Assembly: GCA_020746875.1 (NCBI GenBank) | Contig: JAGTJL010000005.1 | Coordinates: forward strand, 62,001 to 126,000 | Direction of reading: 5' to 3' | From: Rhexocercosporidium sp. MPI-PUGE-AT-0058 | Lineage: Eukaryota; Ascomycota; Leotiomycetes; Helotiales | DNA: 64,000 nucleotides | Shown: positions 1-9,890 of the stretch, one piece after another | Position numbering within the stretch: position 1 is the stretch's first letter | How the letters are laid out: the number at the start of each line of letters is the position of its first letter | The notes under the pieces: model-generated | What the model saw: only the letters and a program-made list of their open reading frames with translations | The model's database searches: none | Told to the model about the DNA's origin: nothing | Translations under genes and position numbers: made by a program

Positions 1-2125
1 TACGCCGGACGTGCTCGCAGAGAAGAGCGACTGGAAACACAACTACGCCACAAAGCTCATGTTGCTGGCTGAGGTCACTGACGACATCTCCGTGATGAGA
101 ACAGCCGTCGAGCTGTTCCGGGAGTGCGTTCAGTCGACGTCTGAGCAAGATCCGGACCACGCCACGCAGCTGAATAGTCTTGGCTGTGGCCTGGGCAAGA
201 TTGCCCGAAAGACAGGCGATCCCGTCGTCAGGATGGAAGCCGTCCAGGTCCTCCAGACAGGCGTCGACCTTACTGCCGAGGACCATCCGTCCCGGGGGGA
301 GTGGCTGTTGAACCTCGGCAACGTGGTAGAACTGCCCGAGCACGAAGATAACCAGGACGGCGCATCCGTCCTGTTGGATGCTGATCGGGCCCTGGCTTGC
401 TATGTCGAGTCCTTCGAGTCTCTGCGGACGCCCCCGGTTAGTCGCATGGCCGCGGCCCGGAATGTGATCCGGGTGCTGGCGGGAAGAGAGCTCTGGGAGC
501 GTGCCAGCCAAGTAGCCGATTCCGCCATGCAACTGCTTCCCATCATCTGTGGCCGGCAGGCCACGCGCGAAGACCAGCAGAACTCGGCCATCCATGTGTC
601 AGGGCTTGCGGCCGACACCTGCTCAGTCTTTCTCAAGCTCGGCCATACGGCCAAGGCCATCCAGTGGCTCGAATTTGGCCGTGGCATCGTCCTCGGGTAC
701 ATGATGGACGACAAGCAAGAACCCGAGGCGTTGTCCTCTCTCCAACAGAGTCACTCTGCCCTAGCCGCGCGCTACGACACCCTGCGGCTCCAGGCGCAGG
801 CGCCCATTGATGCCCAAGATCCTGCCATCGACGTGCTGCGGCACCAGAGGTGGCGCGCCATCCGGGATATGGCCAGCTGCCTCGCCGACATCCGCAAGCT
901 TGATGGCTACGGGAATTTTCTCCTCGAGCCGGATTTCGACGAGTTGGTCGCGCAAGCTGTTGACGGCCCTATTGTGGTGGTTAACCTCACTGACATCGGC
1001 TCCGACGCTATCATCGTAACGCCGAACGGCGCCGACGCAATCCCACTGCCAAAGGCTCGCGCCATCCAGGCCCCATCGTTGGTGCAGAGTGCATACACCC
1101 GGTTCGGGACGGCCCGGACGGCACTCGCCTCGAAGCGAGATATCTACGCGGAAGAAGATGGCGATGACGGCATCGGAACCAGCGCCGAAGATCTGACATG
1201 GCTGTGGAATGGGTGCGTTAAGCCGGTCGTCTCCCGTATGAGGGAGAACAAGCTCTTGGGCCTTCAAGGCGACGACGGCGATGTCATGTCCCGCGTTTGG
1301 TGGATCGGTTCGGGTGTCGCAACCACGCTTCCCTTCCACGCCGCATGTGCCGTGGTTGCAACATCCGACGACGGCGGCTGCACCATTGAAAGTGCTGCGG
1401 ACTATATGATATCGTCGTACGCATCTACCATCAAGTCCCTAGGCTATTCGAGGTCACGGGCGGCGAGCTGTGGCGTCCCCGGGCGGGACGTGAAAGCCCA
1501 ACGCGTCCTCGTTGTAGCTATGCCTACAACGCCTGGACAGAGAGCGTTGAAAGGAGCAGATTGCGAAGCGGATGCCATCAAGGACATCTTCGAACCGCTC
1601 TCTCCCTGCCAAGTTCTGCGGCACCCCACGGCAGAGCAGGTTCTCGCCTGCATCCCCGGATCAACCATGGTCCATTTCGCCTGCCATGGGTCCGCTGACC
1701 TGGTGGATCCGTTAAAGAGCCGCTTCATGCTGCAGAAAGACGGCGACAGGGGCCCGGCCGCCGACAGTTTGACCTTCTCGATGATATCTGCCGCTACCGT
1801 GACGCACGATAGCTCTTGGCTGGCATTTCTTTCGGCCTGCTCGACAGCCGCGGTGCGGGCCGATCGCCTCAAAGAAGAGAGCTTGCACCTGGCCGGCGCC
1901 TTCCAGGTAGCAGGATTCGTGCACATCATTGCGACTCTTTGGCCTGCCGACGACGATGCCTGCACGCGCCTAGCAGCTCTATTCTACACGTACCTGACGT
2001 GCCCGCAAGGCCAAAGCGGATATGCCTCGCCCGCGTCGGCCTTGAGAAGGGCCACCCTGCAGCTGCAATCCGAGTACCCGAATAGGCCAAGTATTTGGGC
2101 GCCCTTCATTCACATGGGCGCATAA
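1..2125 (+). CDS. TPR-CHAT (caspase-like) protein, 5' truncated
   Basis: The frame is open to the first base of the window, so the N-terminus lies outside; about 707 residues are visible with no intron. The first 350 residues are helical repeats in TPR style (for example HATQLNSLGCGLGKIARKTGD and the repeat after it). The last 200 form a CHAT domain, a caspase-like peptidase fold: the His box VHFACHGSAD lies near codon 556 and the Cys box AFLSACSTAA near codon 605, followed by HIIATLWPADDDA. Both members of the catalytic dyad are present, so it is probably active. Fungal and bacterial TPR-CHAT proteins are proteases linked to regulated cell death and conflict; the substrate here is unknown. 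The gene is clearly richer in GC, especially at third codon positions, than the AT-rich DNA starting just after its stop, which suggests a different origin or a RIP-spared copy. Family call strong; role inferred. Confidence 0.85.
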   Translation, partial: TPDVLAEKSDWKHNYATKLMLLAEVTDDISVMRTAVELFRECVQSTSEQDPDHATQLNSLGCGLGKIARKTGDPVVRMEAVQVLQTGVDLTAEDHPSRGEWLLNLGNVVELPEHEDNQDGASVLLDADRALACYVESFESLRTPPVSRMAAARNVIRVLAGRELWERASQVADSAMQLLPIICGRQATREDQQNSAIHVSGLAADTCSVFLKLGHTAKAIQWLEFGRGIVLGYMMDDKQEPEALSSLQQSHSALAARYDTLRLQAQAPIDAQDPAIDVLRHQRWRAIRDMASCLADIRKLDGYGNFLLEPDFDELVAQAVDGPIVVVNLTDIGSDAIIVTPNGADAIPLPKARAIQAPSLVQSAYTRFGTARTALASKRDIYAEEDGDDGIGTSAEDLTWLWNGCVKPVVSRMRENKLLGLQGDDGDVMSRVWWIGSGVATTLPFHAACAVVATSDDGGCTIESAADYMISSYASTIKSLGYSRSRAASCGVPGRDVKAQRVLVVAMPTTPGQRALKGADCEADAIKDIFEPLSPCQVLRHPTAEQVLACIPGSTMVHFACHGSADLVDPLKSRFMLQKDGDRGPAADSLTFSMISAATVTHDSSWLAFLSACSTAAVRADRLKEESLHLAGAFQVAGFVHIIATLWPADDDACTRLAALFYTYLTCPQGQSGYASPASALRRATLQLQSEYPNRPSIWAPFIHMGA

Positions 2126-2915
2126 TCGGAAAAGAAGGCTGCATCCACTGTGGACGTGCAGGCCTGGCTTAACTGCGTTACAACCTGCGTCGCAGGCTCT
2201 TTGATCTTTCCTCTTCTCTCTAGTTTAGTATTCTTAGTTAATTAATAAGGATTCTTTGCACTTAATCTGCTACATTGACCACCCACGCACCGGTTCAGGC
2301 TGTGACGCTGTGCTCTGAGAAGACGGCAATCACATGTAACTGCAGCCTCACATACCAGCGGCGAGTATATGAAGATAACAAGAGTCTCTTAGAATCTACA
2401 ACTAACGAGGAAAGAAGGTATGGAGGAAACAGTAACCATACGCAAAAGGGGAGCCTTATCTCGCTTAATCTCGGCAAGGCTAGGCTGAACTGTCAGAAAT
2501 GAGGCCCCCGAGCCGTGCGAATCGTCATATTATAGAATCATGATATCTAATCTTATATATATATATATATGCGAATGTGGATTCAAAAATGGTTCTAGGG
2601 GAATCCCTATTGGAGCCAAAACGAGCCCCTTGGTTATTAAAATAGATCTGTTAATACATGCTCAGGTTGACTTTGCTGTCTGCTCAGGTTGCTCAGGTTG
2701 CTCAGGCCACGCCCAGGAAATGTTCAAGAATACTCACCCTGGGCTCAGGTTATAGTGGCAACTGCTCACGTTTAACCACTAAAATGGAGCTAGCAAAGAA
2801 AGAAAAGAAAAGAAAAAAGTTGTGTTCGACTTTAGTGGTAATTGATTACATTATACTCTCTCACTCGTTGCCAGTGGAAGTTAGAACCGAAGAGTTCCTA
2901 TTACTCAGTGATGCC
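2126..2915. other. AT-rich spacer with short repeats
   Basis: No gene is seen. The stretch holds an AT dinucleotide run near 2555-2570, three tandem copies of a 9-bp unit (GCTCAGGTT type) at 2682-2708, and a purine-rich A/G run near 2796-2820. Base composition drops sharply relative to the CHAT gene. Confidence 0.6.
2682..2708. repeat. 9-bp tandem repeat, three copies
   Basis: GCTCAGGTT occurs at 2682-2690 and 2691-2699 and is followed by GCTCAGGCC at 2700-2708. Another near-copy, CTCAGGTT, lies just upstream near 2661. Confidence 0.8.
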
Positions 2916-4887
2916 CTAAACCTCACGACTTCTAATAGCCTTAACTTTAGTCTCATCCCTTCCTATATTCCTTTCTATATCGTAGGCAAATCTCTGCCAC
3001 CCAAAGTTTGTCTGCAGCCGAGTCCCAGCCTCCTTCATACCAACCATAGGAAACAATCGATCTCGGCCATTAAGGCCATACAAGTCAAAGGCTCCTATAC
3101 GAGGTTTAATTGAAGCGTATCCAAACGTGAGAAGGAAATACTTACCCAAAAATTTACCATTTTTGGTGAAAAAGCCCCGCAAGGTATTTGGAGTTAAGCC
3201 ACACCCAATTATGTCACCAGTACCGAAACGTTCGTCCCATTCTTCCGCAAAAATGAATCCTGCAAATGCTCTCCCGTCATCTCCATGATAAGCCCATGAA
3301 TTTGTTTCCCATCCGGGCAGTTTATCGAGAGCTACATCCTTGGTACAGAAGCCGATACAGGCCACGCTGAGGCAATTGAAAAGGCCCATTAGCTCAGATG
3401 CCTCGAAGAATTGCAGTACAGACCACTTACTTCCTTTCCCCTGCTGCCAAGATCTTGGTCTCAAAGTACGAGAAGGAGTTTGGCCTGTGTTTGAATGATA
3501 AAGGATGATCGGCCCGGATGGCCCAACCTCTATAGTCGCCGCGAGTAGTATCTCTCGGACCAGAGAACCAAAGTTGGAGCCCATCTGGAGAGACCTTAAT
3601 AAATTGACTCCGATCTTGTCTGCTCCATTTGACTTTGTTCACAATGCGTATGCGTTCGTAGTTAGCGGGATCGTCATCGGATTCAGGATCGCCATCGAAT
3701 ATTGGACCAATGAATTTCTCGCGTTGGACAGGACTCGCACGGGCCAGTCTTTGACTGTCTTTGGGCGGGTTGTGCGGCGAAGATTGTTGTGATAGAGGGA
3801 ATGAATCGTCAAACTTCTCAACGATCCTCTGGAAGTACTTATCGCACCCTCGGCTACTCGCCCTAGTCAGACTCATAAAACAAAGGCTGGTATTTCAGAC
3901 GCTTACCATTTCACCTCAGAGTCTTGCTTGCCGTGGTTTATTGTGTGACAATTGGGACAAGAGTTCGCCTGTGGCCTGATCACCTGCCCAAAAATCATGC
4001 TCATATGCACCCGCTGGCCATGAACGAAAACCTCATTCCATGGCTTCTTGTACAGACTGATCTCTTCTTTTGTTGCAGTATCTTCGAGAACAAACTCTCT
4101 ATTCTCAATTTTGCGAAGACCGACGTGCCGAAAATTTTCCCTCAACATGCGCAGAAATTTCTTATGCTCAATCAGTTGCGGGACGGTAGAGAGCGGCGCA
4201 AATATCTTACCTCGGCCGAGTCAATATAACCGAGATCGAACGTCTTCAGCTTCCCAAAAGCATCTGTAAAGTAGACTACTGCTTGACATTGTATTTGCAT
4301 CGGGATGTTTTTTTGCGAGTCAGAAACTATCTGGGCGACAACTCCCAGGCTAACGATATAGTTAGAACGACCACTCCCCTGGTTTGTGGATAACTCGCAT
4401 GCTTAATACACTCACAGGGATTTGTCTTGTTCGTCAATCAACCTAAACCAGGTTAGTCGGAAATTGTAGGCCTAGGTGGATGACGCTACCTAGAGATATC
4501 TCTCATCTTCGACCAAATTGGGTTTTGTTGTTCTGCTGCTTCAATGATGGATAGAGGTCCCTCGAGGTTGCTCTTGTCGGGCATATGTGAATTGGCAAGT
4601 AGATCTTGCAGCTGGTGCTTCAGAACGGCTGATCTTTGAAGACTTTCCAGTAAAGCAACAACATTGTGAACCCCAATTCTGCCTACTGTGTATTCGTTCC
4701 CATCGCCGTTTTGCTTCTTCAATTTAGGATGAGTGTCATCCAGCATCGCTACCATGGCGGCCTTCTCAGTTGCTAAGGCGCATATGATTCCGATCTGGTA
4801 ATCTTCATGTGTTCGGGCACCTAAGCCTATAGAGGCCGCCGGGCTTTGCGTCTCTGTTTGCTCATCCAGTAGTCTCTTCAGATACAC
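2916..4887 (-). CDS. Ubiquitin-like (ULD) plus SPRY protein with an N-terminal PNP-like fragment
   Basis: Read as one spliced gene. Proposed exons on the minus strand: 4887(or upstream)-4490, 4442-4416, 4349-4211, 4160-3907, 3862-3431, 3366-3146 and 3094-2916. All six introns are 44-66 bp, GT-AG, and keep frame. Domains in order: a PNP-type start (DYQIGIICALATEKAAM ... YTVGRIGVHNVV); a helical stretch ending IWSKMRDISRLIDEQ; a ubiquitin-like fold of the fungal ULD_2 type (AVVYFTDAFGKLKTFDLG ... REFVLEDTATKEEISL ... PWNEVFVHGQRVHMSM); one CPNC knuckle; then SPRY (SYFETKILAAGE, SWAYHGDDGRAF, GTGDIIGCGL, FFTKNGKFLGAF, LFPMVGM, LQTNFG). The PNP piece stops after about 45 residues, far short of a complete domain, so the N-terminus looks chimeric. 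No ATG start can be fixed; position 4887 is only a GTG. Probably a scaffold or sensor; no enzyme activity expected. The splice model is inference but unusually self-consistent. Confidence 0.7.
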
Positions 4888-5332
4888 AACAAAGATCCTC
4901 GTATCTTGGACCGTACTTCACTCTTATTAATGGCTGATACTTCACGTTATTATCGTCTCGAATAAGCAAATAGTGCCGATGCGGGATGTTCTTCTGCCGT
5001 TCGCTGGCCCATCTTAAGAGAACATCGAAATTTGGATCTTCTAACCCTAAGCCGTAACCAACAAATAGTATAGTTTTATACTATAAGAAGGTCTTGAGCA
5101 CACCCTGTACCTCGTTTGAATGCTTCACGTTATAATAGTCTGTTGTGTTCAGGACGACCTCGTGTGAGTCGCAGTAGCTCCTATGTATATGGAAGACTCT
5201 ATTGAGATCTTCACGCTGAAACCTTGAAACATTATCTTAGTTCGATCGACTAACGCGTTGTAATCTATAGTATTTCTCGAGAACATCGTCGTAATTTGTT
5301 ATTAGTAGGGTTGTCCCTTTTTCGTATAGTTC
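4888..5332 (-). pseudogene. Decayed SIR2-like domain, formerly continuous with the PNP fragment
   Basis: One minus-strand frame, broken by a TAA and a TAG, reads as the second half of a SIR2_2-type domain (NAD-consuming family used in bacterial defence and in fungal NLR-like proteins). Recognisable pieces are ELYEKGTTLLITNYDDVLEK, VFHIHRSYCDSHEVVL, TTDYYNVKHSNEVQGVLKTF, YKTILFVGYGLGLEDPNFD, LLRWASERQKNIPHRHYLL and KYGPRYEDL. A one-base shift near 4900 then leads into VYLKRLLDEQ and straight on into the PNP start, so the ancestor probably encoded SIR2 followed by PNP in one chain. The N-terminal half of SIR2 is not clear in the AT-rich DNA beyond 5340. Non-functional as it stands. Confidence 0.75.
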
Positions 5333-5818
5333 GTTGCTTTATTAGTATTACTGAGCGACTGGCACGTGAGTTTATATTTATTAAAATAAAAAGAGCGCGC
5401 TTAACTTATCTAGTTGCGAGATATACTACGCTAGAAGGAGTAGCTATTCTCACGCCGATTTCTAGTGAATGCATAAACGCCGTCAGAATAAGAGAGCTTT
5501 CCTGGATCTTCTTTAACAGCTAGTTTAGCTAAATCAATATACGATGTTTATTTCGTTCTTTCCTCTTTCGCGGCTAATATTTTACAGAGAACCTGAATAT
5601 AATAATTAATATACTAGACGAGATACTCCGCCGGCTACTGCTTACCTTAAGTCACAAGCATTCGCTGGTATCGCAAGATTTCTTTAAAGTAATGAAACGG
5701 AATTTTTACTATTTGTGCGCTACGTTACTAGTGGAGCAAGAAGGAAAAGTATAACGGGATAATAATATTATTAACTTCCTCTAGAAAATCGTCAGTAGCA
5801 ATTTTCACAGCAATACAG
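5333..5818. other. AT-rich decayed DNA between divergent remnants
   Basis: Many stops in all frames. Stretches on both strands look faintly protein-like, for example a 75-codon open frame at 5296-5523 on the plus strand, but none can be assigned. It is likely to hold the mutated N-terminal parts of the SIR2 gene (minus) and of the ankyrin gene (plus). Confidence 0.4.
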
Positions 5819-7929
5819 TGGAATATCTCAAGCTTATAGTCTATTACTTGTCGAACAATCTCTTCGAACTATACGACCTGAGCGAGCCTCGCAAAATTGT
5901 TTGTGACGAAATTCTTAAATAGTTCCAAATAGGCGACAATTACTTAATTCTTAAGCGTATACTATCAAACAGGATACCGACAATTGATGCCTTTACAGGG
6001 AGAATCTTCAGAAGTGCACTTACAGCCCAAGACCGAGGGATAGCGAAGATATTTCTCCAGTCAGGAGTGAATCCAAATATCAAATTGTGTGTCGAAAGGG
6101 GGAGGTCGGGATTGCCACATTGCTCATTTCCAGAGGAGCAGCAGTGGACATGCCTTTGGAGTTTAGCCCCTCGGCGCTTCAAAGTGCCGCACAGACAGGG
6201 AATCTTGAGATAACGACTTTGTTTTTGGAGAATGGAGCAGATGTGAATGCTCAATTTGGAAACTTAGGATGTGCACTGGGGTGCGCAATCCGCGCAAGAG
6301 CAACAGACGTTGTCGAATTGCTCTTGAAACGTGGTGCCAACGCAAACGGCCACTGGAAAGGCAAAACGCCACTTGAGTCGGCTGTCATGATTGACGATGA
6401 GCCTATAGTTAAACGTCTGCTGCAGCTTGGAGCGGATGTTAATGCTCCTGCCGTTAATCGAGGGGGAAGAACTGCGTTGCAATGGGCGGCTGAGAATGGA
6501 AATTTGGAGCTCTGCCAAACTTTGTTGGACGCTGGCGCCCATGTCAATGCCGCTCCTGCCAAAGAATCGAAACCTAATCAACCAAAAACAACAACACTCG
6601 CGGCTGCAGTGTCCTCCAAAACCTATCAACTTGTTGAGCTCTTGTTGAAGCACGGGGCTGATATCAATGACTGTAGAGGCGAAAGAACCGCACTCGAGGC
6701 AGCGACAGAGCTCAACGATCTTCAGATGGTTCAACTGTTCTTAAAAACAAAGGCAAATGCAGGTCAAGATCGCTCAATATTAGTTGCTGCCAGACTCAAA
6801 AGTCCCGAACTCATGTTGGCGCTTTTAGAGGCTGGCGCAGACATCAACAAAGTGGACGAAATGCGGCGACTATGCGAGATGAAACCCTGCAGTGCCCTAT
6901 GTTCAGCGGTCTGTACAAATGACATCAATTTTGTCGAGTTCCTGCTGAGCATCGGCGCACAGCCCGATGCGGGTTTGAGTCCAGGCACGCTTTATGGCGA
7001 TACACCTTTGGTAGCGGCGACCCGACTGGCAAATGTTCCCATCATTGAGCGACTTCTCAACGCAGGTGCAAATGTGAACCTTGCTCCCACGGTTTGCTCA
7101 TATGGGCTAGGGGGTGTTTCGACATTGAATGTTCTACAAACTGCCGCCCTTATGGGAAACTTGGGACTTGTGCAGCATCTACTCAACGCAGGCGCAGACT
7201 TGGATTGGCCCGCGGCAGGTGACAATGGGCGCACAGCTCTACAAGTTGCTGTGGAGTTTGGCAACGTCAATCTCACCGAATTCCTTATCAGTGAAGGAGC
7301 AGATGTAAATAGCCCAGCAGCGGAGAGAGAGGGACTGACCGCATTACAAGCAGCAGTTTCGCGCATGGATGCTGGCCTTGTGCGGTTGTTATTGGATGCA
7401 GGTGCCAAAGCCAATGACTTGCTTCCAGAAGGTGGGAGTACTGCACTAAAAATTGCGGCTGCAAACGGGGCCAATGATATAATTGAAATTCTACATGATA
7501 ATGGAGCGGATGTAAATTGGCCGCCAGAGAGGTCAGCTAGCGGGACTGCCCTTCAAGCTGCCGTGAAGCATGGTCACTACCATACAGTACAGCTTCTCCT
7601 TGCAAGAGGGGCGGATGTCAATGCACCAGCTTCCTATGGGTATGGGGCTACTGCTATTCAAGCAGCAGCCTCACGAAGGTATTTACGTATTGCAGAGCCT
7701 TCTAAATGCTGGAGCTGATGTAGATGCACCCGGAGCAGAGGTGCGTGGTTATACCGCCCTCGAGGCTGCTGCCCAACAGGGTCGTTTGGATATGTTGAAA
7801 TTTCTTCTGAATGTCGGGGCGAAAATTACGGGTAATGGAAGAGCTCAGTTCCAGAGAGCGATGAAACTTGCGACCGAAAATGGGCACGACGCAGCGGCAA
7901 AGTTTCTCAAATACCATCAGATCTTTTGA
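5819..7929 (+). pseudogene. Ankyrin-repeat protein, frameshifted
   Basis: About 18 ankyrin repeats can be read. The frame from 5819 (VEYLKLIVYYLSNN) has a TAG near 5919 and gives a first repeat, RSALTAQDRGIAKIFLQSG, ending near 6090, where the frame shifts. The main open frame, 6087-7718, has repeats such as TALQWAAENGNLELCQTLLD and TALQVAVEFGNVNLTEFLI. At about 7692 a second shift moves the reading into the frame ending at 7929, completing the repeat QSLLNAGADVDAP and one more (TALEAAAQQGRLDMLKFLL). The TAG fits a TGG-to-TAG change, as RIP makes. No effector domain is left upstream. Ankyrin arrays are the usual sensor end of fungal NLR-like or signal-transducing proteins. A shorter protein from 6087-7718 is possible, so death is likely but unproven. 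Confidence 0.7.
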
Positions 7930-9890
7930 CGACGTGGACATGGAGACGATAATCGAAACAACGAGGGACTATGTGCATCCGATCTTCTGTCATGATGCTA
8001 ATCAGATATTTTGTGTAAATAACAACAAAATATCGAAATGTACGAAGGCAATAAAATAGAAAAGGGAGAGCACTTATTGGCCCAGACTAGACCTCGTGAA
8101 AATAGCAACTAAAACGTCGGCAATCACTAACTTAGTTGACCGCAAAACGCTTAGCTGACGGGTCGAGTCAATCTCTAGGTTGACAAGATTCTCTCTCGGT
8201 ATCTCAGGGAGCTCGTCTAGCTGTCGGAGGTTGTTGATGGATTGCTGCAGTTGCGCGCGAGTGATCTTGCTTCCCCATAGTGTCTCTATCTTTGTCTCTC
8301 CTTCTTCTTAGGCCCGCCAGGTACGGTTTGGCGGTGCAAATGGTAGCCGGTTATGATCGCCTGAGAATCCATTGACCGTGTTCTCAGGAAAAGCCCTTTT
8401 AACACTGTTATGATATGCTGGAAATTCGATCAACTCACCGTACCTAGCTGATTACCGACTGTCTTAGAGTCATTTGTGGTACTTTTGATTTGGCTTGAGT
8501 CTAATAACGGAGGTGTCGAGCTAGTAGCGTAAATACTAGACTCGCTGGCATTTGTGTTTCTCCATTAGGCACGTCCAGCAACTTGGATGAAAGGGTCAAT
8601 ACTAGGTATATCATCCAACGAGATGTCTCACGCGTAACAAGCATTCAACAATCTCATGAAAGCAATCTGCACTGCATACCTCAAAACATATGTGAATATA
8701 TCGCTGGTCAGAACTGTTCCGAAATCCATCATGCTGTTTGCCAACTTCAATGGCCAGGCGCCAGGCATGACTACTGGAATTCAAAAGTTGAAGAATATCA
8801 TGCCATCAGTTCCGAGATGCAACTCTCATCGGTAGCCGACGAGACTCGAAGCTGCACTTTCGACTTAGATATCGTACCCCACAAACACTCACATCTCAAT
8901 GTCGCTAACAATACTTCCGGACGTCTAATATCAATGGCTGCAATGTCAACGGCACGGATGTCGATGGCTCCAAGCCCAATGAGTCAAATGTAGTCTTTTG
9001 TGCCCCCAGTGGGCTTACTCCCTTGCTGTTAACAGTCCTGGTATCAAAGGTTCTGCCATGCTGTAAACAAGCCCTCCTAGGCATTGTTAGTTAGAAAAGC
9101 CGGGGTGGCGATGGGGAAGGCTGAGAGAGCTGAAATAACTGAGAAGGGGAAGAGAAAGAAGTGAGTTAATGAGGTGGTTTTGCTTCGTTTCGTCTTGTTT
9201 CCTGGGCGATGTTCAAGAACAGATGAAGCCATTTCGGCATGCCAAAATACTGCATAGAAGACTCTATCGACATTCGACCATATCTTACATTCTCATCTAT
9301 CTCTTACGTCTAATTCACCCCTCGTGTCACTGCCTTTCTCTTGGTTGTCACGACTTCACGTGAATTATCTCTGCCTTCATGCAGTGTGCCCACCCACCAG
9401 GCTACCACCACCCTAGCCAGCTACTGCCACCAAATCATTTCCAGCTTTCAAGCACACTCTATTTCGACCTCCATGTTCAACATCGAATCAGCTGTACTTC
9501 CAGCCCTATCTGAGGTCTTTTCTGAATTGCGATAGGCCACCTGCATGCATGACATGACCGAGGATGCTGTTTGGTTGGAGTTCTCGGTACTCGGCGTACT
9601 AACTGACGATCTCATTTGCGGCATGCAGCACACGACAGGCAACAACAGCCCTATGACACATTTGTGGTTACACGCTGCAGGCTGAAGCTTCCCCCGCATG
9701 TTTAGTTCCTTCAGCTATTGACAGGGTAAATATAAGTAAGTGCCTTCGACCTGCTTTTCACTTCTGACCTCCGGCATCTTCAGCACTCGAAACTTTACAC
9801 CACAACACAACACAAAATCAACACAACACAGCACAAACCAGAACTTTACAACCTAGCGATCCAACCCCAACTCAAGAAACCACCACCACA
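7930..9890. other. Gene-poor spacer with one coding-like relic
   Basis: Apart from the minus-strand relic at 8080-8420, no gene is supported. The 136-codon open frame at 8583-8993 has biased Met/Ser/His composition and no recognisable motif. The last 100 bases (about 9795-9890) are rich in ACACA and form a plausible 5' leader for the next gene. Confidence 0.5.
8080..8420 (-). pseudogene. Coding-like relic of unknown family
   Basis: One minus-strand frame, broken once by TAA, reads as soluble protein: AFPENTVNGFSGDHNRLPFA, then after the stop ITRAQLQQSINNLRQLDELP, EIPRENLVNLEID and LRSTKLVIADVLVAIF. Upstream, a GTGAGT donor and an AG acceptor suggest a former intron. The amino-acid pattern (regular hydrophobics, RENLVNLEID) looks conserved, but I do not recognise the family. 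Its position next to the ankyrin and SIR2 relics suggests it belongs to the same decayed block. Confidence 0.35.

Noticed and set aside
761..1339. 192-codon minus-strand open frame
   Set aside because: Antisense to the CHAT gene; a by-product of its GC-rich codons, no motif.
7681..7700. GTATTT...GCAG read as an intron in the ankyrin gene
   Set aside because: Only about 17 bp, too short for a fungal intron; a frameshift explains the change better.
8583..8993. 136-codon plus-strand open frame
   Set aside because: No motif and odd Met/Ser/His composition; probably chance.
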